Shown: piece by piece, positions 1 through 11,684 of the stretch
Numbering within the stretch: the first letter of the stretch is position 1
Layout: each line of letters opens with the position of its first letter
From: Phallus indusiatus
Lineage: Eukaryota; Basidiomycota; Agaricomycetes; Phallales; Phallaceae
NCBI GenBank assembly: GCA_027605045.1
Contig: JAQFWX010000002.1
Coordinates: 1 to 64,000, forward strand
Reading direction: 5' to 3'
DNA length: 64,000 nucleotides
Made by a program: the position numbers and the translations under genes
The notes under the pieces: generated by a model
Told to the model about the DNA's origin: nothing
Database searches by the model: none
What the model saw: the letters and a program-made list of their open reading frames with translations, nothing else

Positions 1-2275
1 TTCGGGTAATATTAGTCTTACAGATACCTATGCCGATGAACAGGTTTGTCGTTGCACAATACCTAACACTAACAGTATGTTTGATGCTGACTTTTATGTG
101 TAGAAACATTTTCCGGGAGACTCCTGGGATGAACCTGTACGTCTATCTGCGTTGCTATTTGTGAAATATGCTAAAGTACTGTTCAAAGGAAACAATCTTT
201 ATGGTTGCTTGAAACAGATGTATTTGTTGAAAATGCAGAAACGGTGCTTTTACTTGCTTCTATCTGTCGCCTCACGCGCTAAGGTATAAAAACCTTCATT
301 AGGACCCTCAAGGTTCTATTATCTGTTGGCGGTTGGACGTATTCACAGAGCGGACACTTTGATTTTGTGACCACCGCGGCATACAGGCAGAACTTTGTTA
401 ACAATGCTGTCGAGATGGTTGAAGGTGCACAAGTATCCTCATTTCTTGCTGCTCGATTTATGACCGATTTGATTATTTTCAGATTACGGTTTGGATGGAA
501 TGTATGTTTACTTTCGTCGTTGTCGCATTGACAAGTCTCATCCTCGTTGTTAGTGATTTGGATTTCGAGTACCCAAGTTCTTCTGCTCAAGGAACTGGGT
601 TCGCATCTCTCATTACGGAGTTGAGGAGTGCATTTAACCAGCTAGCCCAACGTAAAGGCGATACGGTCCCATACCAGATAACGGTGCGCATAATCCCCGC
701 TGTATACCGCTGTATATTCTAACATTCTGTTATAGATAGCCGTTTCTGCTGGAGCGGAGAACAACCAAGTATGTCCCATAAGCATACAAGGGAAACGTTT
801 TTTAACTTTGAGACGAACAGTATCTCGTCATACCTACTATGGATCCCGCTCTTTCGTATTGGAATCTCATGGTGAGTTCAAGCTCCTTGGATTACGAGCG
901 AAAGCTTATGGTTATTTGTAAGGCATATGACTACGCTGGTTCTTGGTCAACAGTTGTAAGTCGGCAGGTTTTTATTCCTTACTTATCAACCGACAAGTTG
1001 TCCCTCGGATAGAGCGATGATCAAGCAAATCTGTACGGCGGTCAGATCTCTAATGTTAGCACTGACATGGCCTTCAAGAGCTTTCTTTCTCGAGGCGCTA
1101 CCTCAAGCAAAATATCAATGGGTACGATATTGACACTCTACTGTTTTCCGTGATTAATCCTCGGCGAAGGAATGCCTCTATATGGGCGTGGATTTGAGCA
1201 AACAACCGGAATTCGGGAACCTTTCAATGGGGTAAGTACAAGGAAGACCAAACAAACGCCTTCTTCCTTACTTATTTCTTCTCAGGTCGGACCAGGCACC
1301 TGGGAAGCTGGGTGAGATAACTGCGAGACTTTATCTTGTTACTGTACTGATGCTGTGGTAGCGTATATGATTACAAGGATCTTCCTTTCGCCGGTGCCGA
1401 AGTCGTTTTCGAATCGAACAACGTCGCAAGCTATTCATACGATTCTTCGAAAGAAGAGCTTATTTCATATGATACTCCTCAAGTGGTTCAACTCAAGGCT
1501 CAATATATACTGAAGAATAACATGGCGGTAATGTGATTTGCTGGCAGTCAAAAAGCATCACGCGTTTATACGCCACTAGGGATCGATGTTTTGGTCTCTT
1601 GATTCGGATAATGTTGGCAATGCTTCACTAGTCGGGACAAGTGCTAGTACCTTGGGAGCGTTAGATCAAACTGAGGTAATGCTTTTTGAATTTGTGAGAA
1701 TGTGAATCAAACTCTCATTTTTTGATAGAACCATCTGAGGTAAGCTTAGGGATCCTTTTGTAAGGCTAAGGCACTTTCACAATTCGCTGCAGCTATCCCG
1801 ATAGTATATGGACTAATATTGCCAATAACATGGGAACCCTGAATCCTACTAGCAGCGTTCCTAGCACATCATCTCCCACTTCGTCATCGAGTTCGTCATC
1901 ATCAAGTTCTTCATCAAGTACTGCGCCGTCTTCTTCGCCATCTGCACCTACGACAGGAAACTGTGCTGGCATAAGTGCATGGGTTTCTTCGGTGGGATCT
2001 TACTCCGAAGCCATCTTGCGACATTTATAGCTTACCACAGTCACAGGTTGCATATAACGGCGGACAGAATGTCACATATGGTATGGTACACTCTGTTCTT
2101 AAAGTTTCTCCGAAGCTTATTTGAGTTAAGGTGGTGACCTCTGGACGGCCAAGTGGTGGACTCAGAACGACACACGTAAGAGACTGCTTTTCATACAATT
2201 AAGTGGCTTGTTAACGTTATTGTAGCTGGAGGATCGGCAGGTGTCTGGACAGAAGTTGGTCCTTGCACGACTTAA
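1..2275 (+). CDS. GH18 chitinase with C-terminal CBM5/12-type chitin-binding module (5' partial)
   Basis: Secreted-type endochitinase that cleaves beta-1,4-GlcNAc chains in fungal cell walls or external chitin. The spliced reading starts inside the gene (the true start lies before the window) with [11 protein letters not shown] and [17 protein letters not shown], then [14 protein letters not shown] (substrate-binding strand) and the catalytic DxxDxDxE motif read as [11 protein letters not shown], with the acid Glu. The motif is interrupted by a 52-nt intron (502-553). The (beta/alpha)8 barrel continues to about 1770. A Ser/Thr/Pro linker with a poly-Ser run (about 1850-1960) leads to a C-terminal module (CAGISAW...[25 protein letters not shown]) typical of CBM5/12. 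The stop is TAA at 2273-2275. At least ten short introns are needed. GH18 and the domain order are clear; cellular role (wall remodelling or nutrition) is not shown. Confidence 0.9.
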
Positions 2276-2647
2276 ATCGTCAATTTAACGAAATCTTCCA
2301 CTCACTGGATCAAGTTGTAAATATTTTCCTCGCCCACGTAGCGTGTAAATTTTGCATTAATATGTAACGGGTCAAGACATACATATATGGAAACTTAATT
2401 TCTCTGCATCATGATGAAAGGTCTCGGTTAGTTGCATCTGTGGATTTCGACTGATCCTGATAAGGAGAATCTGGGAATTGAGAACCTTTCTTTACAATGC
2501 CTTTTCGATTTGGGAGCTCGACATAACCATAATCGTCACACTGGTACCAGTCACATTCGGCCGCATTGCGCGCTGACGCCTTTGAACGTTGACGAGTTTC
2601 TATCATTCACTTCATCGTTTTCGCAGCCTTTACCGGATTCAGTGAAG
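2276..2647. other. Intergenic region upstream of UBLCP1
   Basis: No separate gene seen. The UBLCP1 frame stays open back to an ATG at 2432, so part of this stretch could be coding or 5' leader; the ATG at 2648 is preferred because the ubiquitin-like fold begins shortly after it. Confidence 0.4.
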
Positions 2648-4294
2648 ATGGAACATGAACCAGCCCCGGACACTTTGGAAAATACTGATGAGCCATGTGC
2701 GGTATTGAAGTTTATTTACAACGGAAAGGAATATCCTGTTGCCCTTGAAAAGTGGGACAGGTAAGCCCCTCAAGCCCCCGCCGATGCTTGTTAGCTGCAC
2801 TCAGAAGTTGGCTCAAGAGTGTACGATTTAAAGGTGGCCTTATTCAAACTAACCAGCGTTCCCCCAGAGCGTCAGAAGGTCCTTGATTCTTCTCCAGCTG
2901 GCAATAGATGATAGATCAACTCAAATGTTTTTTTATAGATTCTTGGTTTGGTGAAGGGGAAATTACCTCCGGATGATGTGTGCATGTGTGCATTTTATCA
3001 TTGTTATTCTTTCCATTTTTGTTGACAATGCGCACAGACAAGATATGAATCTGACATCCAATAAGCGCTTCCAACTAAGTAAGTACATTTGCCAGCGAAC
3101 AAACATAAGAACTTCACTTACAGCACACGACGTCCTTTCAGTCGGAACCCCACAAAGCTCCGAGTTCAAGGATCCTCTTGGCAAGTAGCTCATAGCTTGT
3201 TGAAAATGAAAACTTACAAATCTCCGCAACCAGAACTGGAGGATCTGCCCGACGTCTTCAATGACCTTGATGTGGATTTTTCCGCCAATCCCTCCGCCGC
3301 GGAAAAATATCTTTCTGACCAGCGGAATCATCGTAAGATTAAGGAAATTGCCAAGAATCTCACCATTAATTTTATAAATCCTCTCCGAGAGAGAAAGAAG
3401 CTTCTTGTTCTGGACTTGGATTATAGTAGGGAGTTCTGTACCTTAAGAAAATGACGAAGCTGAAACTCGTGCAGCCATACTGGATACCAAATTGCTAAGA
3501 TCAGGAGCATTACCTACTGAAGAATGCGCTAGGCCCTTCCTACACGAGTTTCTAGAAGCCGTCTACCCTTACTACGACATTTGTATATGGTCACAGACGA
3601 ACTGGCAATGGCTTGAAATCAAATTAGTAGAATTGGGAATGGTTGGTTCGGATAAACCCTATCAAGTCTCTCTTTTTCATTTTGTCGGAAAGACCGGTAT
3701 TGACGTCTCCATAGATCTCATTTGGTGTGTGATCTCATCTCTGCTTATTTCGGATAATTGAGTCTTAGTGGTTTTTCAAAGTTTTGGACAAGTCCGTGAT
3801 GTTCCAGGTTTTCGGTGTCAAAGATAATAAATCGTATACACACGCGGTTAAACCATTGGGCATCATATGGGATCGCTTACCGCAATTGTAAGCCATGATA
3901 GCCCCATGGTTTTTTTTCAAAAAGAATTTGCTGAATATCCGATGTTTCATCTGACTTAACAGTAGCGCAAAGAACACGATTCACGTCGACGACCTCGTGG
4001 GTATAGTCCCTTCCTGATAAGTCCCGTTAATAACGGTTATGCAGGGACGCAATTTCGCCTTAAACCCCAGCGAGGGGCTCAAAATTTCACCCTTTAAGGA
4101 TGCTCACACACAACGAGCTACCGAAGACAAAGAGCTCAAAAAGCTTTCTCAGTATCTTACTTACCTCGCTGATTTCGAAGATTTCAGATCGATTAATCAT
4201 AAAGTCAGTGTAATCCCATGTTTTATCATAGCTGATGCATCACGATAGTTAAACTTGACAGGATTGGAAGACGTCACCTTTTCGCCGTCATTGA
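2648..4294 (+). CDS. UBLCP1: Ubiquitin-like domain CTD phosphatase (UBLCP1 family, nuclear proteasome phosphatase)
   Basis: HAD-family Ser/Thr phosphatase; animal UBLCP1 dephosphorylates the nuclear 26S proteasome. The N-terminal ubiquitin-like domain is readable after splicing (FIYNGKEYPVALEKW, VYDLKVALFKLTSVPPERQ, ILGLVKGKLPPDD). The FCP1/SCP-type domain follows with the nucleophile motif DLDYT formed across a 49-nt intron (3426-3474), giving DLDYTILDT. Then come RPFLHEFLEAVYPYYDICIWSQT and the later Asp motif NTIHVDDLGRNFALNP. The C-terminus SINHKDWKTSPFRRH, reached through a last intron ending at 4261, matches the family's conserved NHK-W ending. The ATG at 2648 was chosen because it directly precedes the ubiquitin-like fold, though the frame is open to 2432. 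At least seven short introns are required. Confidence 0.88.
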
Positions 4295-4783
4295 TGCGCA
4301 ATTTTTGTAGCGCCAAAGTCGCCACAATACAGGGAGTAGGAAAGTCGTAATTTAATCAAGGTTCGATCAGTTTGCCACATACAAATGAAATTATGATTAC
4401 GGGATTGCGGGACGCTTTCTTGCTTTATTAGCTTGACAACAGCCGGGCTAAATATGACGTCCTTTAAGTTAAGGCTTCATGTACAAAGTGTACCATTATA
4501 TCAGACAGACAAGCTCGTAATGTAGCATAAGGCTGAATCTGCCTAGCGCAAGGCGACGTTTATTCTTCTCTATATATACACCGTTTAAATAAAAGTTTGG
4601 TTTTTCCGCTTCTCATTCGGAAATGAGCAGAATTGTCCGATCATTCGTAATATAGAAATGGCTTGAAGTTTACAGCAATCAGTTGAGTCAAATAAACGCG
4701 TACATTGTGACTATCGGAATCTTCCTGACGGTAAATTTGATCCCCGGTCGCTATTGTCCACTCTCACTTGCTTACTTTTAACC
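4295..4783. other. Intergenic region between UBLCP1 and the NECAP gene
   Basis: About 490 nt holding the 3' end of the UBLCP1 transcript and the promoter of the next gene. An AT-rich stretch lies near 4570-4600. No ORF or RNA gene recognised. Confidence 0.5.
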
Positions 4784-5695
4784 ATGTCTTCACTGGATGA
4801 CGAAATTGAATCTATTTTATACATTGCGCGGGAAATATCAGGCAAGCAGACTTATCTTTCTTACAGTCGCTTGAACTTACTGTGGATTATTATGATCCAG
4901 TCTTCAAAGTACCCCGTTAAGTTCAAATGAGGGTTATAGAGCGACCGAATGGGGTGATCTGGCGCAACCACTATGGAAAGGCCGATTAAGAATTGTTGAA
5001 ACGTCTAAAGGAGTGGTTATCCGTTTGGAGGATAGTCAAACTGGTTCGCAAACCCACTCTAGACTGTTCTTACAAGATAGTTACGTTGCAAATAATAGGA
5101 GAAGGTTAACTACGTTCTGATCCAAGAAATTGCCTTATCATTGCCGGGATCGCTGATTATCTATTAGCTTTTGCTCTGGCACCATACGACCCGACAAAAC
5201 CTTCAGTCGATGCTGTTCTTGATTCATCCCGTTACTTTGTCCTTCGTGTAGAGGATAACGACTCCCAAAAGAAAGCTTATATAGGCATAGGTTTCGCGGA
5301 GCGGTCGGAAAGCTTTGATTTCAGTTGAGTGAAAGGCCATGGTCTGTCGAATTATACAAGTTGACCTTTCGTCAGATGTGGCTTTACAGGATTACACCAA
5401 GTAAGTTTCTTTCTTATCCTTCCTGTTCAAGCTATATTATAATACTGTCTGTTATGGTGCAGGCGTTACAAAGCGAGTTTAAATCCTCCTCACCTACAAG
5501 TACCTCCTCTCATGTTGCGGCTGGCCCTAAGAAGGATTATACCCTAAAGGAAGGGCAAACCTTTTCTATTAATCTCAACCTAGGCAGCAAAAAGCCACAC
5601 CGTCATTGGCTGGCTCAGCTTCCCAATCTTCGAGTAGTACTGACCCTGGCATTATACCTCTATTACCACCACCACCTAGCTCACGGAATAAGTGA
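4784..5695 (+). CDS. NECAP-like adaptin-ear-binding coat protein (with two apparent 1-nt frameshifts)
   Basis: NECAP (DUF1681) proteins have a PH-like fold and act in clathrin/AP-2 vesicle formation. Spliced reading: [118 protein letters not shown], and a Pro-rich end [15 protein letters not shown] typical of the family. The first intron (4842-4900) uses a GC donor. A 6-nt microexon (5099-5104) restores the conserved TGE-x-FA segment. Two frame breaks remain, both at homopolymers: a C run at 4912-4915 and an A run at 5589-5593, each apparently short by one base. A third junction near 5465 can be read either with a missing A or with an alternative acceptor. The gene is either a recent pseudogene or affected by homopolymer sequence errors; the rest of the protein is well preserved. 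Confidence 0.8.
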
Positions 5696-5862
5696 ATTAC
5701 TCAAGTTTTTTTTTTTGTTTTGGAGCATGTTTGTTACAATGTTTCGACTTTTGGGGAATAAATGTATATTCGTTACCCTATCACATCTTGTCGATGAGAA
5801 TTCTCGACTTTCGTGTGACACGGCGCTAGCTATCACCCGCGAACCTCATTCCGCCTCCTACA

Positions 5863-7865
5863 ATGCTTTCGCGCATTTCAAGAAATGCGGCTCTTAAGTC
5901 TCAAAGAGCGTGTTCAGTTTCTACTTGTGAAGCTCGCAGGAAGTTTGTACAACCTTCTAGCCTAAATAAAGCGAGCGTTATCGACCCGCCACCTGCTGCC
6001 CTCCAAGACAATGAATCACTCTTTCGCCCAAAGTCAGGTAAGGAATCTGATTTCCTTTTCACTTCTCAATGCAAAACATCTTCCACTAGATATGCTTGGC
6101 TTCACCTTAGGAAAAAGGGAGTCGGCGGAAAAGGCACGACCCATTTATCTTGACTTCCAGGTTCGCCAAACAAAGCCCAACCTGAAATGCTTTTCTCTTA
6201 ACATTTTTCGTAGGCTACAACGCCAATGGATCCTCGTGTTTTAGATAAGATGCTACCATATATGTCAGATCAATATGGCAACCCTCACAGCCGTACTCAT
6301 GCATATGGCTGGGAAGCTGAGAAGGCTGTCGACGAAGCACGACAGGTAGCTGATTGAAAGCAATTCTAAACAACTTATCACTAAAATAAATGTCATTAGC
6401 ATGTTGCTAATCTAATAGGTGCAGACGGAAAAGATATCATCATTACCTCTGGGGCCACCGAAAGTAATAACATGATAATTAAGGGCGTTGCCCGTTTTCA
6501 TCGCGAACACAAAAGGCATGTCATAACTACCCAAACCGTATGTTTTTATTTGTTTGTTTCTATAGTAGTCTTCCTCTTAACTCTCTTCGCAGGAACACAA
6601 ATGCGTTTTAGATTCCTGCCGAAAATTAGGCGAAGAAGGCTTTGAAATAACCTATCTCCCTGTTCAGTCAAATGGCATCCTTGATCTAAATGTGCTCGAA
6701 AGTGCCATTCGTCCCGATACATCCTTGGTATCGGTTATGGCTGTAAACAATGAAACTGGTGTTATTCAGCCTCTAAAAGAGATCGGGGCTATTGTACGGA
6801 AGCATCGCGGTGTATATTTTCATACGGATGCTGCACAGGCAGTCGGAAAAATCCCGTTAAATGTCGATGAGATGAATATCGACTTGTTGAGTCTCTCGGG
6901 ACATAAATTATATGGCCCAAAGGGGATTGGAGCGGCTTATATCAGACGTCGGCCGCGAGTACGATTAGAACCAATATTAAGCGGGGGTGGTCAAGAACGT
7001 GGTCTTCGCAGCGGTACTGTCCCTAGTAATCTGGTGGTCGGACTTGGTGAAGCTGCCAGGCTCGCTAAATTGGAAATGAAGGTTTGTGTGTTTCTTGATT
7101 TTGGTTCATGATTAAATATGCGACGGACCAAAGAGTGGGGTGGGATGTGTCTATTGCCTTGATCGCGTATGCGATCAGGTGCTACGATTTCACAAAGACC
7201 CACGTGCAGGGGTGATGAATTTTGTGGTTTTGTCGAGGTGTTTATATTTATTTATTCCCGCTCACATGTTTTGTTTTTAGGCAGATCATACCAGAATCCA
7301 ACAACTGGCTGAACGTCTTCTCAAGGGTATTCATGGGAATGTAGAGCACGTCATTCGTAATGGCGATGCAAATGGTTATCCTGGTTGTATCAATCTTAGC
7401 TTCGCATACGTCGAAGTAAGTACACGATATCTTCACTCACATCAAATTTTTATAACTTTGTGTTTTATAGGGTGAAAGCTTATTGATGGCTTTGAAAGAC
7501 GTTGCCTTGTCTTTGACGTCCGCTTCCTTAGAACCTTCTTATGTTCTCCGAGCACTAGGTAAGTTGTGCTTCGTTCGTTATGTGTCTACTCGTTTATTTC
7601 TACAATGTCAATCAAAAAAGGCGCTGCCGAGGATTTAGCTCATTCGTCCTTACGATTTGGAATTGGCCGATTTACTACTGAAGCTGAGATAGATTATGTT
7701 GTAAAGAAAATCACTCAAACCGTACAAAGGTTGAGGGACATGAGGTAGGAAATCGTTCTCCGGCAAGAAACGTGCTTTTCAACTTAATGCTTTTCCCATA
7801 GTCCTCTCTGGGAGATGGTGCAAGAAGGCATTGATATCAACACAATCAATTGGACTCAGCATTGA
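5863..7865 (+). CDS. NFS1: Mitochondrial cysteine desulfurase NFS1 (catalytic-Cys segment missing)
   Basis: PLP enzyme that takes sulfur from cysteine for Fe-S cluster assembly and tRNA thiolation, working with Isd11/Acp1 on the Isu scaffold. The N-terminus [18 protein letters not shown] looks like a mitochondrial presequence. The core is near-canonical: [66 protein letters not shown], the PLP lysine in [12 protein letters not shown], and [12 protein letters not shown]. It ends with [21 protein letters not shown]. At 7504-7521 the expected ALSSGSACTSAS reads ALSLTSAS: five residues including the persulfide-carrying cysteine are replaced by one Leu, in frame. Everything downstream ([21 protein letters not shown]) is intact. 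About eight introns; the longest (about 200 nt) is near 7082-7280. Identity is certain; activity of this sequence as written is doubtful. Confidence 0.95.
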
Positions 7866-8074
7866 AATGATATGATTCCACTCATGTATTTTTCCTTTTT
7901 CTGCCTCTATGAAGATGTACCCTTCGTTCGATACAATTATAATAGTTCTCGTCGTTTTGAATTCCCACTGTACCGTCTAGAAATGTGATAAAGGGGTACA
8001 TGGGGTCCCCTATCAGGTTAGATGTTCGTCAACAATTCAAGTTCCGACTCCGCAACTTTCTTTCTCGTACCACC

Positions 8075-9656
8075 ATGACGCGCCGTCTTTACCTTGGAAG
8101 TACGTCAAATACCTTTTTTGAAGGGAAAATACCTTTACTAAGATAATAAAAGGACTTCCTCATGACACTCGCACTGAGGATGTCACCAAATTCTTTGAAG
8201 GATATGGTCGAATTGTTGACTGTCGTGTTATGACAGGTGCGTTTTTGGAGTGCAAAGCTCTCATATATACATATGTATTCTTCTTGGACATACTGAGCAA
8301 ATATTGTCTAATTTTAGGTTTCGGCTTTGTCGAATTTGAAAACAGCCGAGTATACTTTTTTCTTCTTCTCAATAATTGTTCGTTTGGGCTACGAGATTGA
8401 TGTTTTAATGTTCAGGACGCGGAAGAAGTCGTGGGCAATTTCAATGGCAAAAACTTCCTTGGTAGTAATATCGTCGTGGAGTATGCTAAAGAGGGTCGCT
8501 CAAGACCCAGAGACCCGTACGAGGATCGCGGGTACGTTTTTCCCCCTCCTTATTTTTCCGTTCGCACAACGTTCTTATGTCTTGAAACTCGGGATGTAGA
8601 TATCCTCCCCCACGATCTAGAAGACCGCAAGGAACTCGCCTGATAGTATCTGGGATTTCGCGTGACACCAGTTGGCAGGTATGCTCTTCTCGACCCTAAA
8701 TCCCTTGAATCCTTCTTTTTGGGTGAGGACGGTGTGGCGTCTATTCACTGTTTGCTGGGACGTTCCTTATTGAACGGAGCGAGTGGTCCTTTGGCCCCTA
8801 GTTGGATATAACATGGCATGGTCGAATGCTTCGGGAAACCCAGGCAATGATGTGTTCCTTTTATCTCTTCCTTGTCGCGCCTTGGCCCTGGCTATTGGTT
8901 GGATCCTAATTGTACTTGAACCCGCTCTCAGGACCTTAAGGATTTTGGACGAGAAGCCGGAAGCGTTTCGTTTGCGGATATCGACCGGGATACGCCAGGT
9001 CAAGGGTGAGTCTTCTTGGCGTCGCGGTAACGAGGGTATATCTGAATTTGTGGCATTTGAACTAGGATTTTGGAATATCTTGCCCGAGAGGATGCTGATA
9101 GTGCTGTCAAGCTTCTTGACGGCAAGGACTTGCGAGGCCACCCGGTCCGTGTGTCGCTGGCGGATGAGAATTCTGTACGTATGGGAGAAGTTGATTCCGC
9201 GGCGACTGTATGATTGATTGGTTATTAGCGAGGGTGATTACAGACGGGAAGATCGTTATAGCAGAGATGATCGATACGACCGTAGAGATGACCGACACGA
9301 TCGGTATCGGGATGCACCTCGTCGGGAGCGTTCTAGGTCACCGTACCGTAGAGAGGGTGGGGGGAAATACGAAGACAAACGCTATGACGAAGATAGGCGT
9401 TTTGATGACAGACGTCGTTCGCCTCCCTACAGACGTGAGGATGATCGACGAGGTGAGGAAAGACGTGAGAGTCGCAGAGACGACCGAGATGATCGTCGAA
9501 ACGGGGACGGTAGTTGGCACCGTGGCGGAAGTGACCGGTAAGTTGCCAGGATTTTATCTAGTCTTATTTTGAACGGATTTTTATTTAAGCCCTGGTCAAA
9601 ATTCGACAGCTACGACTGAGCGGATAGATCTTGTATCAGCTAATGCTTCCGCCTGA
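8075..9656 (+). CDS. SR-type splicing factor with two RRMs (SRSF1/Srp2-like)
   Basis: RNA-binding protein acting in splice-site choice and mRNA handling. RRM1: MTRRLYLGRLPHDTR (RNP2), then GFGFVEFENSRDAEEVVGNF (RNP1) and IVVEYAKEG. A short linker YPPPRSRRPQGTR follows. RRM2 is of the pseudo-RRM class, marked by the heptapeptide SWQDLKD, diagnostic for SRSF1-like proteins, then ILEYLAREDADSAVKLLDG and HPVRVSLADENS. The C-terminus (9218-9540) is an Arg/Asp/Glu/Ser tail with repeated RRDDR, RSRSPYRRE and RRSPPYRRE units, resembling an RS domain diluted with RD/RE dipeptides. About eight exons; an exon boundary sits inside each RRM. The last exon after an intron near 9540-9590 adds a short tail ending at 9656. 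The ATG at 8075 directly precedes RNP2. Confidence 0.88.
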
Positions 9657-11684
9657 GATCCAAAAAAGCACAAAACAGAAGAACAAGTTGATATCAGGTT
9701 CTAGGAACTGTGAATGCTCCTGTCTCACCGTTTCAATTGTTCACGTTTTTTCCTCATACAACATCTCCCCTTGTATAAAACTCTCCTCATCCATGAGCAG
9801 TGATGTGATAGCTGCTTATAAGAAAGCCCGGATTCGTTCCCATCCTTGCCAGTCTATTATATGTTCACCGCAAAATAAAAAAAGGTATCTTTGGCTACCG
9901 TTAGCTAAGGCTATATATAATAAATAAGACGTATATTGTTTTTGTTTTCTTTTTACTCTCGTTAACTCTTTGCGTACATTTATATGTGTATGTGTATGTA
10001 TATAAATATATATAAGCTGATTTTTTTTTATCCTTGTTCTTCGTCATCGTCCTTGGAAAAGCGGACATGCGTGATCGATGTCAATGATTACTAAAGAGAA
10101 ATGAGAAAGCTTGGAGCAGCTAAATAAATACAGGTACGCATCTCTAGGATCAAGAGTGAGATGATCTCGCTCAGACCCCATGGCAATTGGGTCACATGCG
10201 CAGACTGCAGGCATTCTGGAAAAGCAGTACAAAGCGATCGATTGATGAGAAGACAAGTTAATGTGAATGCCTCATGGAATTTGGTTTTTGGTTAGCAAGC
10301 AAGGCTCGTTGTAGCTGCTGCTACTAGCCAAAATCTGTCGGCAGTCGAGACCATCCGCTACGTACGGTGCGAAACTTTATGCAGCGGGATCTTTTACTTA
10401 TTTTTATTATTTTTCTGAAAAACCAAAAAAAAACCAACCTTAAAAGAAATCCGGTTGTTTCGGGAAAAAATGGAAAATACTATTTAATCTCAGTTGAGAG
10501 AGCAACGTTAGTGCATATGTTCTCAGTCCAGGTGAAGGAAACTTTTTTTTTGAAAGTGCCGGTGAGAGCTGACGTAAGTCCGATTATTCACAATATACTT
10601 CGGGACAAGATCCGCGGAAGCAGCAAGAAACAGACACAAGGGCAACAACTTATGAATTATATCATTTGCAGGACTATTGAAATTTGGTTTGTTTCGGATG
10701 GGACTGGAAATAGATTTTGGAAATGAGGTGTGAGTGCATGGTGCGCAGCGAAGAACGACGACAAGCGATCGAATTGCCTGGCATGGCTCTAGGCTCTGGC
10801 TGGCAACGATGATGCGGTGCTATACAGTTGGTGTCTTGGGTGTTGATGCAGTCATACAATTTGGGATGATCCCTTAGCAGCCTTCTCCTCTTTGTGCGTC
10901 TAGTGAGTCAGCGCAATGCGGGGTTTCGGCCCATAACGAAATTGGCATTGCTGTTCTCAGCTGTTGGCGCTCTTCCGAATGAGCACGGCAACAGTGAGCC
11001 ATTGCCATTGGCGCGAATAGTATGTACATATGTACATACATATATATTTCACATTTGAATTCTGCAAAGCTGGCTATGTTTCGTTCCCATTTTCATCTCA
11101 TTTCCATTTCATTTCCCATGCCGAATCATTTGTCCATCGAATCTCTAATAGATTCTCATAGATTCCATGTGAATGACGCACATTTTTGCAATGACATGCT
11201 ATTCCATATACTGTATATACACGCTGCCAGCCTGACGGGCGGCCATTCAAATATTCTACTTGTTTGACAGGTCTTTGGGTAAAAAAGAAACCCCTCGGGT
11301 CAGGCCAGGGCCGTCATCGCAATCATGCAATCATTGGGCAAGTCCGTGGGGTCCCATCCCATCATCTTTTTCCAATACATACTAGGGTTTATCTTGCCAG
11401 TCGATGGAAAATCGTGGCACGCTCCCTATACACTACCCATGATATTATATATATTATATTTATTTTTCCCTTCTTTATTTTTGATTCCTCCCGGGCTATT
11501 ATTGTAATTTCAATTTATTATTATTATTTTATCCGTCATTTTATTTATTTTACTTGTCTTTTCCCTTTTGCTTGTCGCCGATTGAAGATTTCAGTTTCCT
11601 GCAAACTCTTTTTTTTTCTTTCCTACCTAAACTAAAAAATTATCGTCGTATGATCAGCCTTGCGCAATGCTATAAGTATGCCGT
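9657..11684. other. 2-kb intergenic region
   Basis: No protein gene supported; the longest ORF (10367-10726, +) has no recognisable family and a composition like non-coding DNA. The region has TA/TG-rich simple sequence near 9975-10020, a 20-nt perfect palindrome at 11020-11039, and T-rich stretches before 11685. It probably holds the SR-gene 3' end and the upstream control region of the dioxygenase gene. Confidence 0.5.
11020..11039. repeat. 20-nt perfect palindrome
   Basis: GTATGTACATATGTACATAC reads the same on both strands. It lies about 650 nt upstream of the dioxygenase ORF. It could be a dimer-binding site or simply low-complexity TA-rich DNA. Confidence 0.5.

Noticed and set aside
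2817..2835. Apparent frameshift in the ubiquitin-like domain of UBLCP1
   Set aside because: Using the acceptor CTCAAG instead of the nearer CTCAG restores frame and gives WDRVYDLKVALFKLTS, so no indel is needed.
5455..5475. Third homopolymer frameshift in the NECAP gene
   Set aside because: An alternative acceptor (ACAAAG) keeps frame and gives DYTNEFKSSS, so the break is not certain.
10367..10726. 119-codon plus-strand ORF
   Set aside because: Lys/Ile/Phe-rich translation of AT-rich DNA with no family resemblance.
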